Source: Silene conica
Lineage: Eukaryota; Streptophyta; Magnoliopsida; Caryophyllales; Caryophyllaceae
Direction: 5' to 3'
Assembly (NCBI GenBank): GCA_029255685.2
Contig: CM055313.2
Span: forward strand, 42,860,079-42,924,078
DNA: 64,000 nucleotides
Below are positions 1 through 12,383 of the stretch, piece after piece. Each line of letters begins with the position of its first letter. The first letter of the stretch is position 1. The notes below the pieces were generated by a model. It saw nothing but the letters and a program-made list of their open reading frames with translations. It searched no databases and was not told the DNA's origin. The position numbers and the translations under genes were made by a program.

Positions 1-2505
1 TATATTTAATATGGGTGTTAAGGTAGTTTGTTAGAGGGTAGTTAGAGGTTGTGGGTGGTGGTTAGTTCGGTGGTTCGTCGTGGCTCATGGCGGCGTCCTA
101 GCGGGTTTCGTCTGGGGGTGTATTGAGCGAAACAGAGTATGGCGGTGGCAGAGTTTACGTATGGTTAACTCGGTTTTTTCTCGTGGTTGGGGCCACAAGA
201 AGGGTGGTGGTTAATGAGGTTGGGTTGGTCGGTGACTGGTGGTTCTGGGTAGGTGTCTTGGTTGGTAGTTGTTGGTGTTTCGTGCGATCGCTGCCGGAGG
301 GAAACAAGAGGAGTCGGTTTGGGGCAGGCTGTTTCGGGCTGCTGGGGCGGCTGCTATGACGGCCTCAGGTGGCTGCCAATGGGTGGTTGATGTAGGGTGT
401 GGTGTAGGCTAAAGGTGGGGGTCCATCATGATGGCCGTAGGTGGTCAGATTGGTGGCAACAAGGGCGTTTAAGGAGGTGCCAACAGTAGGGTTGTCGGGT
501 GGGCTGTTGCTTTTCTTTACGGTTTCGTCGTTGTTATTGAGGTGTCGTGGTCTTCTTTTGCTACATGTAGGGAATATTATTAGCATCATCATCATTACAT
601 AATTACTATACTATTATTATTATTGATTTTATGATTATCATTGTTGATTAGCCATTATTATCACTAATGTTATAATTAGTGTTTTTTTTTTATTAAAACT
701 AGTTATTTTTGTTGGTGTTGATATGATTTTAATGGCATGATAAGAATGTTTTGATATTATTATTGTTGTTGTTACTTATGGTTAATATTATTGTCAATGA
801 GCATGGTGATTATTATTAATTACCTATATTGTTGTTGCCTTGATTTAGTAATATTTGGTTATTTGAAATCATGCTATATTTAGTAAGTTGTGTATAGTGA
901 GTTATATTGACTAATGAGGATTGATAGGAGTAAGGAGAACATATTAATTGGTATGTATATAAGTATGTAGATATGTATATTTACAGTGTGGGATAAGTGT
1001 ATCAATTATGAACATGATAGTATAAATTTAATAGTGTTGGTGGTATGGTTAGAAATTGATGTTAAGTACTATTTATATGAACTGAGTTCGAGGGGGAATA
1101 TTTCTAGCAGCTGTTCGGTTGTCATTCTGCAATTTGAGGTAGGGGAATTGTAACAACCTGACCCACCACGGTCGTAACACAAACCCAATAAGATGGGTGC
1201 ACACTTTTGGGCCCATTATTTGTCCTCACTTAAGCCCAAAAGCACAAGGCCTTGTTACTACATGGTGGGTGGAAGCTATTATAAACATATCATAAGCCTC
1301 ACATTCTACCAATGTGGGACAAATCTCCACACAACCTCATCTCATACTCTTGGGGTGTTACAAACTCCCCCACTTAAAGAACACAACGTCCTCGTTGTGC
1401 CTCAAACTTGACCACAACCAGGGCCAGAATCCTCCCCCGCTAGGTGTGTGACCCGGGTACTCTCGACCACAGGCTCACCACACGGTCGCAGGGTCGCTCT
1501 GATACCATTTGTAACAACCCGACCCACCACGGTCGTAACACAACCCCAATAAGATGGGTGCACACTTTTGGGCCCATTATTTGTCCTCACTTAAGCCCAA
1601 AAGCACAAGGCCTTGTTACTACATGGTGGGTGGAAGCTATTATAAACATATCATAAGCCTCACATTCTACCAATGTGGGACAAATCTCCACACAATCTCA
1701 TCTCATACTCTTGGGGTGTTACAAACTCCCCCACTTAAAGAACACAACGTCCTCGTTGTGCCTCAAACTTGACCACAACCAGGGCCAGAATCCTCCCCCG
1801 CTAGGTGTGTGACCCGGGTACTCTCGACCACAGGCTCACCACACGGTCGCAGGGTCGCTCTGATACCATTTGTAACAACCCGACCCACCACGGTCGTAAC
1901 ACAACCCCAATAAGATGGGTGCACACTTTTGGGCCCATTATTTGTCCTCACTTAAGCCCAAAAGCACAAGGCCTTGTTACTACATGGTGGGTGGAAGCTA
2001 TTATAAACATATCATAAGCCTCACATTCTACCAATGTGGGACAAATCTCCACACAATCTCATCTCATACTCTTGGGGTGTTACAATGAGTGTGATTTGTA
2101 ATGATATATGCATGCGGTTATATGATCCCTAAGCCTATAGGTAGAGTTATATGAGATGCCAAGTAACAATTAAAGGTATGCAAAGAGTTGCATGCTAGAC
2201 TACGTATGTTAGGGAAAACCTAAGATGAGAGGGTATATGACCTAGGATACTCATGTATTTGTTAAACTTGTGTAGAAATATGCCTCCCCGAAGAGACCCC
2301 AATGCAGCCAACATTTCACAAGAGGAACTCGATCGTCTACTAGCTATGAATGCTGCTCTCTTAGCTAGGATTGGGGTAAATACTCAATCAGATGCAACCA
2401 AAATGAGCAATAATATCTCCAGGCACAACCCCACCAAGTACGATGGGGAAGGAGCACCAAGTTTGCTTGCGGAATGGCGCCGAGAGTTCGAGAGTATCTT
2501 CGAAT
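1..2505 (+). repeat. Tandem LTR-gag array, first (partial) unit, variant A
   Basis: This is the 3' part of a unit that begins left of the window; base 1 matches base 3206 of the next unit. It holds the rest of a truncated gypsy LTR, three TRIM LTR copies (1149-2084), a short leader and a gag fragment (2280-2510). It joins the next unit at the LTR start TGTAATACACC at 2506. By eye it is almost identical to the following units. It carries the variant A bases (A at 1024, CCACCACGG in the first TRIM LTR) and three TRIM LTRs, features shared only with the last unit. No functional gene is seen in 1-1148; its short ORFs recur only because the DNA is duplicated. Confidence 0.9.
1149..2084 (-). mobile_element. 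Tandem TRIM element, three 214-bp LTRs and two 147-bp internals
   Basis: LTRs lie at 1149-1362, 1510-1723 and 1871-2084, each starting TGTAACAACC and ending GTGTTACA on the plus strand. Read on the minus strand, each internal segment starts with the PBS TGGTATCAGAGC (1507-1496), matching the usual tRNA-iMet primer site, two bases from the LTR. It ends with a purine tract TTAAGTGGGGGAGTT next to the next LTR. There is no coding capacity, so it is a TRIM. LTR-internal-LTR-internal-LTR is the product expected from LTR-LTR unequal recombination. Flanks are GGGGAAT and ATGAGTG, so no target duplication is clear. Confidence 0.9.
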
Positions 2506-2510
2506 TGTAA
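2280..2510 (+). pseudogene. Gypsy gag, N-terminal fragment ending in an LTR
   Basis: ATG opens MPPRRDPNAAN, the start of a gypsy gag, and about 75 codons follow. The frame then runs into the next LTR, whose first bases TGTAA supply the stop. It has no CCHC knuckle and cannot make a capsid protein. The start at MPPRR was preferred to the in-frame ATG nine codons upstream because basic MPPRR-like starts are common in this gag family. Confidence 0.8.
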
Positions 2511-5349
2511 TACACCTTATTTTATTTTTATTTTATTATTTATACTGACGTATTGAGATTATTCGAATGTTTGTATTCGATAATTAAATTATCGAATAAA
2601 CGTTTTCTTCTATATTTTATATGTTGTTGTTAGTAAACCGTGTTGTAGTGACCTTCTGGGCCTCGAAGTGATAACCATCAAAAGTTGACAAACCCTAAGT
2701 CCTCTAATTAACAAACCCTAAACCCATAAGTCGACAAACCCTAGAAAACCCCAACTCGACATAACACTCACAAAAGAAAAATAAAATATAACGATCTACT
2801 GCTGCCTCACACAACCCTTCCCTAACCCTATTTTCTGATCTAATTGACATCTAATGGTTCCACCTCCTTACTGCCGCCACTACAAGGTTTAGAAAGGAAG
2901 CCCTAGATGGTGGGTTAGGGTGGTTTAGGGCTGCCCGAATCCATAGAGAAGAAGGTATGGTCATCTTTGATTCGTTTTTCCTGTTTGTCATTCCATTTCG
3001 ATGCACTGTTAATCAATGGTAAATACATGTTATAATTGCTGATTGTTGCATAATTGTAATCTATGATGTGTGGTTATCTTATTCAGACCATAGTTGAACC
3101 ACCGATAACCACCTAGGACCACCAATCGTGGTGGTTAATAGCCTGTTCAGAATAAGAGTTTTGTGGACAGGTACGGTTTGTGCATCAGTTGAGTAAGCTT
3201 CTGGGTATATTTAATATGGGTGTTAAGGTAGTTTGTTAGAGGGTAGTTAGAGGTTGTGGGTGGTGGTTAGTTCGGTGGTTCGTCGTGGCTCATGGCGGCG
3301 TCCTAGCGGGTTTCGTCTGGGGGTGTATTGAGCGAAACAGAGTATGGCGGTGGCAGAGTTTACGTATGGTTAACTCGGTTTTTTCTCGTGGTTGGGGCCA
3401 CAAGAAGGGTGGTGGTTAATGAGGTTGGGTTGGTCGGTGACTGGTGGTTCTGGGTAGGTGTCTTGGTTGGTAGTTGTTGGTGTTTCGTGCGATCGCTGCC
3501 GGAGGGAAACAAGAGGAGTCGGTTTGGGGCAGGCTGTTTCGGGCTGCTGGGGCGGCTGCTATGACGGCCTCAGGTGGCTGCCAATGGGTGGTTGATGTAG
3601 GGTGTGGTGTAGGCTAAAGGTGGGGGTCCATCATGATGGCCGTAGGTGGTCAGATTGGTGGCAACAAGGGCGTTTAAGGAGGTGCCAACAGTAGGGTTGT
3701 CGGGTGGGCTGTTGCTTTTCTTTACGGTTTCGTCGTTGTTATTGAGGTGTCGTGGTCTTCTTTTGCTACATGTAGGGAATATTATTAGCATCATCATCAT
3801 TACATAATTACTATACTATTATTATTATTGATTTTATGATTATCATTGTTGATTAGCCATTATTATCACTAATGTTATAATTAGTGTTTTTTTTTTATTA
3901 AAACTAGTTATTTTTGTTGGTGTTGATATGATTTTAATGGCATGATAAGAATGTTTTGATATTATTATTGTTGTTGTTACTTATGGTTAATATTATTGTC
4001 AATGAGCATGGTGATTATTATTAATTACCTATATTGTTGTTGCCTTGATTTAGTAATATTTGGTTATTTGAAATCATGCTATATTTAGTAAGTTGTGTAT
4101 AGTGAGTTATATTGACTAATGAGGATTGATAGGAGTAAGGAGAACATATTAATTGGTATGTATATAAGTATGTAGATATGTATATTTACAGTGTGGGATA
4201 AGTGTATCAATTATGAACATGATAGTATGAATTTAATAGTGTTGGTGGTATGGTTAGAAATTGATGTTAAGTACTATTTATATGAACTGAGTTCGAGGGG
4301 GAATATTTCTAGCAGCTGTTCGGTTGTCATTCTGCAATTTGAGGTAGGGGAATTGTAACAACCTGACCCACCATGGTCGTAACACAAACCCAATAAGATG
4401 GGTGCACACTTTTGGGCCCATTATTTGTCCTCACTTAAGCCCAAAAGCACAAGGCCTTGTTACTACATGGTGGGTGGAAGCTATTATAAACATATCATAA
4501 GCCTCACATTCTACCAATGTGGGACAAATCTCCACACAATCTCATCTCATACTCTTGGGGTGTTACAAACTCCCCCACTTAAAGAACACAACGTCCTCGT
4601 TGTGCCTCAAACTTGACCACAACCAGGGCCAGAATCCTCCCCCGCTAGGTGTGTGACCCGGGTACTCTCGACCACAGGTTCACCACACGGTCGCAGGGTC
4701 GCTCTGATACCATTTGTAACAACCCGACCCACCACGGTCGTAACACAACCCCAATAAGATGGGTGCACACTTTTGGGCCCATTATTTGTCCTCACTTAAG
4801 CCCAAAAGCACAAGGCCTTGTTACTACATGGTGGGTGGAAGCTATTATAAACATATCATAAGCCTCACATTCTACCAATGTGGGACAAATCTCCACACAA
4901 TCTCATCTCATACTCTTGGGGTGTTACAATGAGTGTGATTTGTAATGATATATGCATGCGGTTATATGATCCCTAAGCCTATAGGTAGAGTTATATGAGA
5001 TGCCAAGTAACAATTAAAGGTATGCAAAGAGTTGCATGCTAGACTACGTATGTTAGGGAAAACCTAAGATGAGAGGGTATATGACCTAGGATACTCATGT
5101 ATTTGTTAAACTTGTGTAGAAATATGCCTCCCCGAAGAGACCCCAATGCAGCCAACATTTCACAAGAGGAACTCGATCGTCTACTAGCTATGAATGCTGC
5201 TCTCTTAGCTAGGATTGGGGTAAATACTCAATCAGATGCAACCAAAATGAGCAATAATATCTCCAGGCACAACCCCACCAAGTACGATGGGGAAGGAGCA
5301 CCAAGTTTGCTTGCGGAATGGCGCCGAGAGTTCGAGAGTATCTTCGAAT
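2506..5349 (+). repeat. Tandem LTR-gag array, unit 1, 2844 bp, variant B
   Basis: A complete unit. It starts exactly at an LTR terminus (TGTAATACACC), continues through about 1.85 kb of LTR (2506-4353), a tandem TRIM with two LTRs (4354-4928), about 195 bp of leader and the gag start (5124-5349). The left junction lies inside the gag of the previous copy, right after CGAAT. The first bases resemble the LTR start repeated inside the LARD LTRs near 45860, which supports the LTR assignment. No PBS follows this LTR, so its 3' end and PBS appear to have been lost where the TRIM now sits. Variant B bases: G in TATGAATTTA, CCACCATGG in the first TRIM LTR. Confidence 0.9.
4354..4928 (-). mobile_element. 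TRIM element, two LTRs
   Basis: LTRs 4354-4567 and 4715-4928 surround a 147-bp internal region that carries the minus-strand PBS TGGTATCAGAGC and a purine tract. The left LTR carries the variant CCACCATGG and the internal segment CAGGTTCACC, which distinguish variant B units. Confidence 0.9.
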
Positions 5350-5354
5350 TGTAA
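5124..5354 (+). pseudogene. Gypsy gag, N-terminal fragment ending in an LTR
   Basis: Same 77-codon fragment as at 2280-2510, again cut by the LTR of the next unit at 5350. Confidence 0.8.
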
Positions 5355-8194
5355 TACACCTTATTTTATTTTTATTTTATTATTTATACTGACGTATTGA
5401 GATTATTCGAATGTTTGTATTCGATAATTAAATTATCGAATAAACGTTTTCTTCTATATTTTATATGTTGTTGTTAGTAAACCGTGTTGTAGTGACCTTC
5501 TGGGCCTCGAAGTGATAACCATCAAAAGTTGACAAACCCTAAGTCCTCTAATTAACAAACCCTAAACCCATAAGTCGACAAACCCTAGAAAACCCCAACT
5601 CGACATAACACTCACAAAAGAAAAATAAAATATAACGATCTACTGCTGCCTCACACAACCCTTCCCTAACCCTATTTTCTGATCTAATTGACATCTAATG
5701 GTTCCACCTCCTTACTGCCGCCACTACAAGGTTTAGAAAGGAAGCCCTAGATGGTGGGTTAGGGTGGTTTAGGGCTGCCCGAATCCATAGAGAAGAAGGT
5801 ATGGTCATCTTTGATTCGTTTTTCCTGTTTGTCATTCCATTTCGATGCACTGTTAATCAATGGTAAATACATGTTATAATTGCTGATTGTTGCATAATTG
5901 TAATCTATGATGTGTGGTTATCTTATTCAGACCATAGTTGAACCACCGATAACCACCTAGGACCACCAATCGTGGTGGTTAATAGCCTGTTCAGAATAAG
6001 AGTTTTGTGGACAGGTACGGTTTGTGCATCAGTTGAGTAAGCTTCTGGGTATATTTAATATGGGTGTTAAGGTAGTTTGTTAGAGGGTAGTTAGAGGTTG
6101 TGGGTGGTGGTTAGTTCGGTGGTTCGTCGTGGCTCATGGCGGCGTCCTAGCGGGTTTCGTCTGGGGGTGTATTGAGCGAAACAGAGTATGGCGGTGGCAG
6201 AGTTTACGTATGGTTAACTCGGTTTTTTCTCGTGGTTGGGGCCACAAGAAGGGTGGTGGTTAATGAGGTTGGGTTGGTCGGTGACTGGTGGTTCTGGGTA
6301 GGTGTCTTGGTTGGTAGTTGTTGGTGTTTCGTGCGATCGCTGCCGGAGGGAAACAAGAGGAGTCGGTTTGGGGCAGGCTGTTTCGGGCTGCTGGGGCGGC
6401 TGCTATGACGGCCTCAGGTGGCTGCCAATGGGTGGTTGATGTAGGGTGTGGTGTAGGCTAAAGGTGGGGGTCCATCATGATGGCCGTAGGTGGTCAGATT
6501 GGTGGCAACAAGGGCGTTTAAGGAGGTGCCAACAGTAGGGTTGTCGGGTGGGCTGTTGCTTTTCTTTACGGTTTCGTCGTTGTTATTGAGGTGTCGTGGT
6601 CTTCTTTTGCTACATGTAGGGAATATTATTAGCATCATCATCATTACATAATTACTATACTATTATTATTATTGATTTTATGATTATCATTGTTGATTAG
6701 CCATTATTATCACTAATGTTATAATTAGTGTTTTTTTTTTTATTAAAACTAGTTATTTTTGTTGGTGTTGATATGATTTTAATGGCATGATAAGAATGTT
6801 TTGATATTATTATTGTTGTTGTTACTTATGGTTAATATTATTGTCAATGAGCATGGTGATTATTATTAATTACCTATATTGTTGTTGCCTTGATTTAGTA
6901 ATATTTGGTTATTTGAAATCATGCTATATTTAGTAAGTTGTGTATAGTGAGTTATATTGACTAATGAGGATTGATAGGAGTAAGGAGAACATATTAATTG
7001 GTATGTATATAAGTATGTAGATATGTATATTTACAGTGTGGGATAAGTGTATCAATTATGAACATGATAGTATGAATTTAATAGTGTTGGTGGTATGGTT
7101 AGAAATTGATGTTAAGTACTATTTATATGAACTGAGTTCGAGGGGGAATATTTCTAGCAGCTGTTCGGTTGTCATTCTGCAATTTGAGGTAGGGGAATTG
7201 TAACAACCTGACCCACCATGGTCGTAACACAAACCCAATAAGATGGGTGCACACTTTTGGGCCCATTATTTGTCCTCACTTAAGCCCAAAAGCACAAGGC
7301 CTTGTTACTACATGGTGGGTGGAAGCTATTATAAACATATCATAAGCCTCACATTCTACCAATGTGGGACAAATCTCCACACAATCTCATCTCATACTCT
7401 TGGGGTGTTACAAACTCCCCCACTTAAAGAACACAACGTCCTCGTTGTGCCTCAAACTTGACCACAACCAGGGCCAGAATCCTCCCCCGCTAGGTGTGTG
7501 ACCCGGGTACTCTCGACCACAGGTTCACCACACGGTCGCAGGGTCGCTCTGATACCATTTGTAACAACCCGACCCACCACGGTCGTAACACAACCCCAAT
7601 AAGATGGGTGCACACTTTTGGGCCCATTATTTGTCCTCACTTAAGCCCAAAAGCACAAGGCCTTGTTACTACATGGTGGGTGGAAGCTATTATAAACATA
7701 TCATAAGCCTCACATTCTACCAATGTGGGACAAATCTCCACACAATCTCATCTCATACTCTTGGGGTGTTACAATGAGTGTGATTTGTAATGATATATGC
7801 ATGCGGTTATATGATCCCTAAGCCTATAGGTAGAGTTATATGAGATGCCAAGTAACAATTAAAGGTATGCAAAGAGTTGCATGCTAGACTACGTATGTTA
7901 GGGAAAACCTAAGATGAGAGGGTATATGACCTAGGATACTCATGTATTTGTTAAACTTGTGTAGAAATATGCCTCCCCGAAGAGACCCCAATGCAGCCAA
8001 CATTTCACAAGAGGAACTCGATCGTCTACTAGCTATGAATGCTGCTCTCTTAGCTAGGATTGGGGTAAATACTCAATCAGATGCAACCAAAATGAGCAAT
8101 AATATCTCCAGGCACAACCCCACCAAGTACGATGGGGAAGGAGCACCAAGTTTGCTTGCGGAATGGCGCCGAGAGTTCGAGAGTATCTTCGAAT
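5350..8194 (+). repeat. Tandem LTR-gag array, unit 2, 2845 bp, variant B
   Basis: Same structure as the preceding unit, with LTR 5350-7198, two-LTR TRIM 7199-7773 and gag start 7969-8194. It is one base longer, through an extra T in the poly-T run near 6730. It shares all diagnostic variant B bases with its left neighbour, so these two are probably the most recent duplicates of each other. Confidence 0.9.
7199..7773 (-). mobile_element. TRIM element, two LTRs
   Basis: LTRs 7199-7412 and 7560-7773. Same structure and same diagnostic bases as the copy at 4354-4928. Confidence 0.9.
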
Positions 8195-8199
8195 TGTAA
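7969..8199 (+). pseudogene. Gypsy gag, N-terminal fragment ending in an LTR
   Basis: Third copy of the fragment, cut by the LTR starting at 8195. The fourth copy at 11175 is the only one that continues into a longer gag. Confidence 0.8.
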
Positions 8200-10042
8200 T
8201 ACACCTTATTTTATTTTTATTTTATTATTTATACTGACGTATTGAGATTATTCGAATGTTTGTATTCGATAATTAAATTATCGAATAAACGTTTTCTTCT
8301 ATATTTTATATGTTGTTGTTAGTAAACCGTGTTGTAGTGACCTTCTGGGCCTCGAAGTGATAACCATCAAAAGTTGACAAACCCTAAGTCCTCTAATTAA
8401 CAAACCCTAAACCCATAAGTCGACAAACCCTAGAAAACCCCAACTCGACATAACACTCACAAAAGAAAAATAAAATATAACGATCTACTGCTGCCTCACA
8501 CAACCCTTCCCTAACCCTATTTTCTGATCTAATTGACATCTAATGGTTCCACCTCCTTACTGCCGCCACTACAAGGTTTAGAAAGGAAGCCCTAGATGGT
8601 GGGTTAGGGTGGTTTAGGGCTGCCCGAATCCATAGAGAAGAAGGTATGGTCATCTTTGATTCGTTTTTCCTGTTTGTCATTCCATTTCGATGCACTGTTA
8701 ATCAATGGTAAATACATGTTATAATTGCTGATTGTTGCATAATTGTAATCTATGATGTGTGGTTATCTTATTCAGACCATAGTTGAACCACCGATAACCA
8801 CCTAGGACCACCAATCGTGGTGGTTAATAGCCTGTTCAGAATAAGAGTTTTGTGGACAGGTACGGTTTGTGCATCAGTTGAGTAAGCTTCTGGGTATATT
8901 TAATATGGGTGTTAAGGTAGTTTGTTAGAGGGTAGTTAGAGGTTGTGGGTGGTGGTTAGTTCGGTGGTTCGTCGTGGCTCATGGCGGCGTCCTAGCGGGT
9001 TTCGTCTGGGGGTGTATTGAGCGAAACAGAGTATGGCGGTGGCAGAGTTTACGTATGGTTAACTCGGTTTTTTCTCGTGGTTGGGGCCACAAGAAGGGTG
9101 GTGGTTAATGAGGTTGGGTTGGTCGGTGACTGGTGGTTCTGGGTAGGTGTCTTGGTTGGTAGTTGTTGGTGTTTCGTGCGATCGCTGCCGGAGGGAAACA
9201 AGAGGAGTCGGTTTGGGGCAGGCTGTTTCGGGCTGCTGGGGCGGCTGCTATGACGGCCTCAGGTGGCTGCCAATGGGTGGTTGATGTAGGGTGTGGTGTA
9301 GGCTAAAGGTGGGGGTCCATCATGATGGCCGTAGGTGGTCAGATTGGTGGCAACAAGGGCGTTTAAGGAGGTGCCAACAGTAGGGTTGTCGGGTGGGCTG
9401 TTGCTTTTCTTTACGGTTTCGTCGTTGTTATTGAGGTGTCGTGGTCTTCTTTTGCTACATGTAGGGAATATTATTAGCATCATCATCATTACATAATTAC
9501 TATACTATTATTATTATTGATTTTATGATTATCATTGTTGATTAGCCATTATTATCACTAATGTTATAATTAGTGTTTTTTTTTTATTAAAACTAGTTAT
9601 TTTTGTTGGTGTTGATATGATTTTAATGGCATGATAAGAATGTTTTGATATTATTATTGTTGTTGTTACTTATGGTTAATATTATTGTCAATGAGCATGG
9701 TGATTATTATTAATTACCTATATTGTTGTTGCCTTGATTTAGTAATATTTGGTTATTTGAAATCATGCTATATTTAGTAAGTTGTGTATAGTGAGTTATA
9801 TTGACTAATGAGGATTGATAGGAGTAAGGAGAACATATTAATTGGTATGTATATAAGTATGTAGATATGTATATTTACAGTGTGGGATAAGTGTATCAAT
9901 TATGAACATGATAGTATAAATTTAATAGTGTTGGTGGTATGGTTAGAAATTGATGTTAAGTACTATTTATATGAACTGAGTTCGAGGGGGAATATTTCTA
10001 GCAGCTGTTCGGTTGTCATTCTGCAATTTGAGGTAGGGGAAT
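8195..10042 (+). repeat. Truncated LTR of the Tekay-like element
   Basis: Begins TGTAATACACC and runs to the TRIM at 10043. It contains degenerate AAACCCTAA-like words near 8380-8440, a GGTGG-rich stretch (8800-9300) and an ATT-rich stretch (9470-9720). The expected terminal CA and tRNA PBS are not found between here and gag. Copies of the same LTR lie at 2506-4353 and 5350-7198, and a partial one at 1-1148. Confidence 0.7.
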
Positions 10043-10979
10043 TGTAACAACCTGACCCACCACGGTCGTAACACAAACCCAATAAGATGGGTGCACACTT
10101 TTGGGCCCATTATTTGTCCTCACTTAAGCCCAAAAGCACAAGGCCTTGTTACTACATGGTGGGTGGAAGCTATTATAAACATATCATAAGCCTCACATTC
10201 TACCAATGTGGGACAAATCTCCACACAACCTCATCTCATACTCTTGGGGTGTTACAAACTCCCCCACTTAAAGAACACAACGTCCTCGTTGTGCCTCAAA
10301 CTTGACCACAACCAGGGCCAGAATCCTCCCCCGCTAGGTGTGTGACCCGGGGTACTCTCGACCACAGGCTCACCACACGGTCGCAGGGTCGCTCTGATAC
10401 CATTTGTAACAACCCGACCCACCACGGTCGTAACACAACCCCAATAAGATGGGTGCACACTTTTGGGCCCATTATTTGTCCTCGCTTAAGCCCAAAAGCA
10501 CAAGGCCTTGTTACTACATGGTGGGTGGAAGCTATTATAAACATATCATAAGCCTCACATTCTACCAATGTGGGACAAATCTCCACACAATCTCATCTCA
10601 TACTCTTGGGGTGTTACAAACTCCCCCACTTAAAGAACACAACGTCCTCGTTGTGCCTCAAACTTGACCACAACCAGGGCCAGAATCCTCCCCCGCTAGG
10701 TGTGTGACCCGGGTACTCTCGACCACAGGCTCACCACACGGTCGCAGGGTCGCTCTGATACCATTTGTAACAACCCGACCCACCACGGTCGTAACACAAC
10801 CCCAATAAGATGGGTGCACACTTTTGGGCCCATTATTTGTCCTCACTTAAGCCCAAAAGCACAAGGCCTTGTTACTACATGGTGGGTGGAAGCTATTATA
10901 AACATATCATAAGCCTCACATTCTACCAATGTGGGACAAATCTCCACACAATCTCATCTCATATTCTTGGGGTGTTACA
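10043..10979 (-). mobile_element. Tandem TRIM element, three LTRs
   Basis: LTRs 10043-10256, 10405-10618 and 10766-10979. The first internal segment is one base longer because of an extra G in the CCCGGGG run. Otherwise it matches the copy at 1149-2084. Confidence 0.9.
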
Positions 10980-11174
10980 ATGAGTGTGATTTGTAATGAT
11001 ATATGCATGCGGTTATATGATCCCTAAGCCTATAGGTAGAGTTATATGAGATGCCAAGTAACAATTAAAGGTATGCAAAGAGTTGCATGCTAGACTACGT
11101 ATGTTAGGGAAAACCTAAGATGAGAGGGTATATGACCTAGGATACTCATGTATTTGTTAAACTTGTGTAGAAAT

Positions 11175-12383
11175 ATGCCTCCCCGAAGAGACCCCAATGC
11201 AGCCAACATTTCACAAGAGGAACTCGATCGTCTACTAGCTATGAATGCTGCTCTCTTAGCTAGGATTGGGGTAAATACTCAATCAGATGCAACCAAAATG
11301 AGCAATAATATCTCCAGGCACAACCCCACCAAGTACGATGGGGAAGGAGCACCAAGTTTGCTTGCGGAATGGCGCCGAGAGTTCGAGAGTATCTTCGAAT
11401 TGTTGTCCGTGCCATAATCGATAAAGGTGGACCAAGCTGTATTCTATCTAAAGGGTACAACTAGGTTATGGTGGAATAACAAAAAAGAAGAGATCAAGGC
11501 CGCTGCAGAAGAGATTGGGTCAGAACATGTAAGCTGGGAAGGGTTCAAGGGGATTTTATCCTCTAAGTTCGTGCCAGAGCATGTGAAAGGGAAACTGAGA
11601 GCTGAGTTCGATTCTTTCAAGATGACTGAAGGGATGACTGTGGAAGCATATCATAGTAAGTTTATGCATTTGGCGGAGAATGTAGCTCACTTGGGCTACA
11701 CACCGGAGATGTTAGCTGCTCGGTTTGAGAAAAGGCTGACCATTGATATCAAGAAAAGTTTACTGGCAACTAAGCCTACGACTGTGGAAGATATATATGA
11801 TAGGGCTGGCCAGGCGGAAAGGATCGCTGACATGATTAGGGAAGAGGAGAAGGCCAAGGGTGACAAGAGGAAAGCGGAATCTGGGGCCGAAAGCTCAGGG
11901 AGTAAGAAACCGAATTACCAGTATCGTTCTTTCTTCTCGACTAGTGCACAAGGGAACAACACCAACCGTGGAGGTAATAGAACCATGTCTGGATCTGGTG
12001 GTGGAGTGCCCACATGTTTCAAATGTGGGAAACCGGGACACAAAAAGATAGAGTGTTGGCCGGGTACTCAGAGTGCTGGAAGCAGTTATCAACGGGGCAA
12101 TCAAAGTGGAGGATTCAGAACGCCGAATACGAGTTATTCTGGGAATAACCGATCTGGAGGTAACAACTATCAGCGGAACTACAGTAACTACAATAACCAG
12201 AACCGCTACCAAGGAAATCAGGGTAGTGACAATGGTAATTTCCAGAAGACCCTGACAGAGGCTAGTAACCAGAGTGGAGCAGGATCTGTGAACCAGAGCG
12301 TAGCTAAGAAAAGTGGGACCCTGTTTATGATGGGGAAAGAGGCTGTAGAGGAGGATGCTCATGTTGTTACTGTACATTTCTAG
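11175..12383 (+). pseudogene. gag: Gypsy gag polyprotein with one in-frame stop
   Basis: Gag forms the virus-like particle. The frame opens with MPPRRDPNAAN, is stopped by TAA at 11415-11417 and then continues in the same frame. It shows the retrotransposon gag domain (YLKGTTRLWWNN ... WEGFKGILSSKFVP) and a basic linker. A CCHC zinc knuckle, CFKCGKPGHKKIEC, lies at about 12015-12056, followed by an Asn/Gly/Ser-rich tail. The frame ends at TAG 12381. A single missing base near 12371 would explain why the protease continues in another frame. In a healthy Tekay-like element gag and pol form one reading frame, so this copy is inactive. Confidence 0.9.

Larger units (their letters stand above)
8195..11400 (+). 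repeat. Tandem LTR-gag array, last unit, 3206 bp, variant A
   Basis: The rightmost unit. It has the LTR (8195-10042), a three-LTR TRIM (10043-10979) and the gag start. Here gag continues uninterrupted past CGAAT (11396-11400) into the rest of the polyprotein instead of jumping to another LTR. It shares variant A bases and TRIM copy number with the first partial unit. Private changes include an extra G near 10350, G in CCTCGCTT near 10485 and T in CATATTCTT near 10964. Confidence 0.9.

Noticed and set aside
123-595. Short overlapping ORFs on both strands (78 and 76 codons), repeated in each array unit
   Set aside because: They lie in a GGTGG-rich LTR segment, show no known motif, and recur only because the DNA is tandemly duplicated.
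1149-1362. Possible Cassandra-type TRIM with a 5S rRNA-like LTR
   Set aside because: I see no 5S A-box or C-box sequence on either strand of the LTR; only a GATGGGTG word resembles it.
1193-2017. ORFs of 60-96 codons in the TRIM repeats
   Set aside because: They overlap LTR borders, PBS and purine tract of an element class without genes.
2680-2765. AAACCCTAA-like words suggesting a telomere tract
   Set aside because: They are few, degenerate, irregularly spaced and part of the LTR in every unit.
11895-12377. 160-codon minus-strand ORF over gypsy gag
   Set aside because: Antisense of the gag linker and knuckle region; no independent support.
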